DNA of 64,000 nt from Streptomyces flavotricini (lineage in GTDB: Bacteria > Actinomycetota > Actinomycetes > Streptomycetales > Streptomycetaceae): positions 7,104,211 to 7,168,210 of the forward strand of contig NZ_JAINUL010000001.1 in NCBI RefSeq assembly GCF_020639365.1, in the 5' to 3' direction. Positions within the stretch are counted from its first letter, which is position 1. Each line of letters starts with the position of its first letter. This document shows, one piece after another, positions 61,711 through 64,000 of this stretch. A model generated the notes under the pieces. The model was not told the DNA's origin. It ran no database searches and saw only the letters and a list, made by a program, of their open reading frames with translations. The translations under genes were made by a program, and so were the position numbers.

Positions 61711-63438
61711 TCAGAGCTTCGACAGCTCGTCCACCAGATCGTCCAGACCCAGCGAGCCCTGCGACAGCGCCGCCATGTGCCACGCCTTCAGGTCGAAGGA
61801 GTCCCCGTGCGCGGCGCGGGCGTTGTCCCGCCCGAGCAGCCAGGCCCGCTCGCCCAGCTTGTAGCCGATCGCCTGGCCCGGCATCGACAGGTAGCGGGTC
61901 ACCTCGCTCTCGATGAAGTCCGCCGGCCGGCCGCTGTGCAGGCCGAAGAACTCCTGGGCCAGGTCCACCGTCCAGCGCTCGCCCGGGTGGAACGGCGAGT
62001 CCGCCGGGATCTCCAGGCCCAGGTGCATGCCGATGTCCACGATGACCCGCGCGGCGCGCATCATCTGGCAGTCCAGGTAACCCAGGCGCTGCTCGGCGTC
62101 CTTGAGGTAGCCCAGCTCGTCCATCAGGCGCTCCGCGTACAGCGCCCAGCCCTCGCAGTTGGCGCTGACCCAGCCGACGGTGGACTGGTAGCGCGAGAGC
62201 TGGTCCGCGACGTGCGTCCACTGCGCGAGCTGCAGGTGGTGGCCGGGAACGCCCTCGTGGTACCAGGTGGAGACCAGGTCGTACACCGGGAAGCGGGTCT
62301 GGCCCATCGTCGGCAGCCAGGTGCGCCCCGGACGGGAGAAGTCCTCCGAGGGGTTCGTGTAGTACGGGGCCGCCGCGCCGCCCGGCGGGGCGATCATGGA
62401 CTCCACCCGCTTGACGCGTTCGGCGAGCTCGAAGTGGGTGCCGTCGAGGTTCTCGATGGCTTCGTCCATGAGGCCCTGGAGCCAGGCCCGGACCTCGTCC
62501 ACGCCCTCGATGTGGGTGCCGTGCTCGTCGAGGTGGGCCAGCGCCTCCCAAGGACCCGCCCCCGGAAGAATCTTGGCGGCCTCGGCCTTCATCTCGGCGA
62601 GCAGCCGGTGGTATTCGGCCCAGCCGTAGGCGTACGCCTCGTCCAGGTCCAGGTCCGTTCCGTTGAAGTACCGCGACCAGCGGGCGTAGCGCTCGCGGCC
62701 CACCTGGTCCGGTGCATCGGCGACGGCGGGCGCGTACACGTCGCGCATCCAGTCGCGGAGCTCGGCGACGGCCGCCGTGGCTCCGGCGGCCGCCTCCTCC
62801 AGCCCGGCGAGCAGCGCTTCCGGGCCGCGGGACGCGAGTTCGCCGAAGAAGGCCTCTCCGCTGCCGTCCGCCCCGGCGCCGCCCTCGCCGTCTTCGCCCG
62901 CCCAGGTGGTGAGCTGGTCGATGAAGGTGGCGGTGGCGCGCGGACCCCCGTACAGGCCGCGCTGCAGGCCCAGTCCGAGGCTCTCGCGGTAGCCCGCGAG
63001 GGCGGCGGGGACCGCGCGCAGCCGCTCGGCGATCGCCGCCCAGTCCTCGTCCGTTTCGGCCGGGGTCAGGGTGAAGACGTCACGGACGGCGTGCGCGGGC
63101 GAGTGGATGTTGCTGACGGTCCGCAGGTCCTCGTCCGCCTCGTACACCGCGAGTTCCGCGGTGAGGCGCTCGCGCAGCAGGCGGCCGCAGCGGCGCTCCG
63201 CGTCGCTGTCCGCGCCGGGCAGCCGCTCGGCGGCGTCGAGGCGGGCGAGGGTGGAACGGGACAGCTCGGCGGCGGCCGCACGGCCGGCCGGTGAGAAGTC
63301 CGGGAGCCGGCTGGAGCACGCGGCGACACCGAGATAAGTGCCCGTGATCGGATCGATGGCAATGAGGTCGTCGACGTATGCGTCGGCGACCTGGCGGGGC
63401 AGCCGGGAGGCGCTGTCGCTGCGAAGGGTCTCTGACAT
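61711..63438 (-). CDS. DUF885 family protein, metallopeptidase-like
   Basis: A 575-residue protein of the DUF885 family. The zinc motif HEGVPGHHLQ (HExxPGHH form) and a downstream glutamate region support a metal hydrolase. Members are thought to be cytosolic peptidases. ATG 63438 (MSETLRSDS) is chosen. No signal peptide. Confidence 0.9.
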   Translation of the reverse strand: MSETLRSDSASRLPRQVADAYVDDLIAIDPITGTYLGVAACSSRLPDFSPAGRAAAAELSRSTLARLDAAERLPGADSDAERRCGRLLRERLTAELAVYEADEDLRTVSNIHSPAHAVRDVFTLTPAETDEDWAAIAERLRAVPAALAGYRESLGLGLQRGLYGGPRATATFIDQLTTWAGEDGEGGAGADGSGEAFFGELASRGPEALLAGLEEAAAGATAAVAELRDWMRDVYAPAVADAPDQVGRERYARWSRYFNGTDLDLDEAYAYGWAEYHRLLAEMKAEAAKILPGAGPWEALAHLDEHGTHIEGVDEVRAWLQGLMDEAIENLDGTHFELAERVKRVESMIAPPGGAAAPYYTNPSEDFSRPGRTWLPTMGQTRFPVYDLVSTWYHEGVPGHHLQLAQWTHVADQLSRYQSTVGWVSANCEGWALYAERLMDELGYLKDAEQRLGYLDCQMMRAARVIVDIGMHLGLEIPADSPFHPGERWTVDLAQEFFGLHSGRPADFIESEVTRYLSMPGQAIGYKLGERAWLLGRDNARAAHGDSFDLKAWHMAALSQGSLGLDDLVDELSKL

Positions 63439-63599
63439 GCCGCCATCTTCGTACGAGGGAAGGCCCCGCGTCATCACCGTTCGCTGTCAGCCTCCTGACG
63501 TGCACGGGAGCGGCGGAGCCCGGTTCCGCTCCCGTGCGGTCAACGGCGTTGGTCGGGGGTTGGGTTCACGCCGGCCGGCGGATCCCGGGCTTGGCCGGC

Positions 63600-64000
63600 T
63601 CAGCGCGGGTGCCGGCCGCCGTACGACTGCTGCGCGCGCGGGGCCTCGTACGGGCTCCGGGAGGCGACCGGCTTCGCGTCCAGCCGGGCCGTGATCACCA
63701 GAGTGCCGTCCTCGATCTGGTAGTCGAGGGGGAGGCCGAGGCCGCGCATCGCCGCGACCATGCCGGTGTTGGCGGCCTGGGTGACGGCGTACACGCTGTT
63801 GCAGCCGGTCTCGACGGCCATCGCGATCAGGCGGCCCAGGAGTTCGGAGCCGATCCCGCGGCGCTGCCAGTCGTCCTCGATCAGGAGCGCGACCTCGGTC
63901 TCGTCCCCGTCCCACAGCAGGTGACCGAGGGCGACGAGCTTGCCGGACGCGGTGGTGGCGGCGAGCGTACGGCCGAACCGGGGGCTCAGCAGGTGGCCGA
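63600..64000 (-). CDS. GNAT family N-acetyltransferase, partial at the window edge
   Basis: The C-terminal part of a GNAT fold: EDDWQRRGIGSELLGRLIAM (the acetyl-CoA pyrophosphate loop, QRRGIG) followed by ETGCNSVYAVTQAANTGM. The start lies beyond position 64000. Substrate unknown. Confidence 0.87.
   Translation of the reverse strand, partial: GHLLSPRFGRTLAATTASGKLVALGHLLWDGDETEVALLIEDDWQRRGIGSELLGRLIAMAVETGCNSVYAVTQAANTGMVAAMRGLGLPLDYQIEDGTLVITARLDAKPVASRSPYEAPRAQQSYGGRHPR

Overview
The window is a high-GC actinobacterial chromosome segment. It is almost certainly from Streptomyces: codon third positions are nearly all G or C, GTG starts are common, many genes appear leaderless, and several gene families are Streptomyces-typical (DUF5999, EF-Tu3, a tandem glycine riboswitch before gcvP). 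It begins in the last bases of a 5S rRNA gene, so an rRNA operon lies just outside the left edge. It ends inside a GNAT acetyltransferase gene. No tRNA, CRISPR array, prophage or biosynthetic gene cluster was seen. The only mobile element recognised is one complete IS481-family insertion.

Region 1 (1-15.1 kb) is the conserved actinobacterial block also known around Mycobacterium tuberculosis Rv1822-Rv1832. It holds a CDP-alcohol phosphatidyltransferase, a sugar-nucleotidyltransferase fused to a degenerate phosphomannomutase, DUF881 / small basic protein / DUF881, a GarA-type FHA protein with an ETTS phospho-motif, FtsR, a bifunctional-nuclease-family protein, a second MerR regulator, DNA polymerase IV, and gcvP behind a tandem glycine riboswitch. 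The IS481 element sits exactly on a palindromic CTAG that carries the stop codons of dinB and of the convergent PRC-barrel gene. The 6-bp target duplication restores both stops and also supplies the stop of the transposase.

Region 2 (15.1-34.8 kb) is mixed metabolism and regulation: DUF5999, a glutamate-cysteine-ligase-like enzyme, a CPBP protease, PhzF, PadR, an SRPBCC protein, three EamA exporters (one behind a candidate leader peptide and attenuator), a MocR regulator divergent from a PNPOx-fold protein, LysR, an isochorismatase-fold protein lacking its catalytic triad, a HipA-like kinase/DUF3037 pair, a two-gene FabG/SDR operon under a strong promoter-operator, an orphan peptide-binding lipoprotein and uracil-DNA glycosylase.

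Region 3 (34.8-49.2 kb) carries envelope and stress functions: apolipoprotein N-acyltransferase, UppP, a TVP38 protein, an AlkD-like protein, a cysteine-free alternative EF-Tu preceded by a small ORF and alternative hairpins, a patatin-like lipase, a spermidine-synthase-like protein, an MFS transporter, a Pro/Gln-rich membrane protein, a thioesterase and an orphan VapB-like protein.

Region 4 (49.2-64 kb) carries a Tat-lipoprotein GH3 glycosidase, DedA, gamma-carbonic anhydrase, a LbetaH acyltransferase, a fourth EamA transporter, a CoA-binding protein, YigZ, SbcDC, an Lrp regulator, a rhodanese, a DUF885 peptidase-like protein and the partial GNAT gene.

No large unknown system was found. The most notable observations are local ones: the IS481 insertion with shared stop codons and a start-sequestering hairpin, the EF-Tu3 substitutions and leader ORF, the attenuator-like leader at 22.6 kb, the 15-bp operator at 30.55 kb, and a set of starts lying exactly at predicted transcription start points.
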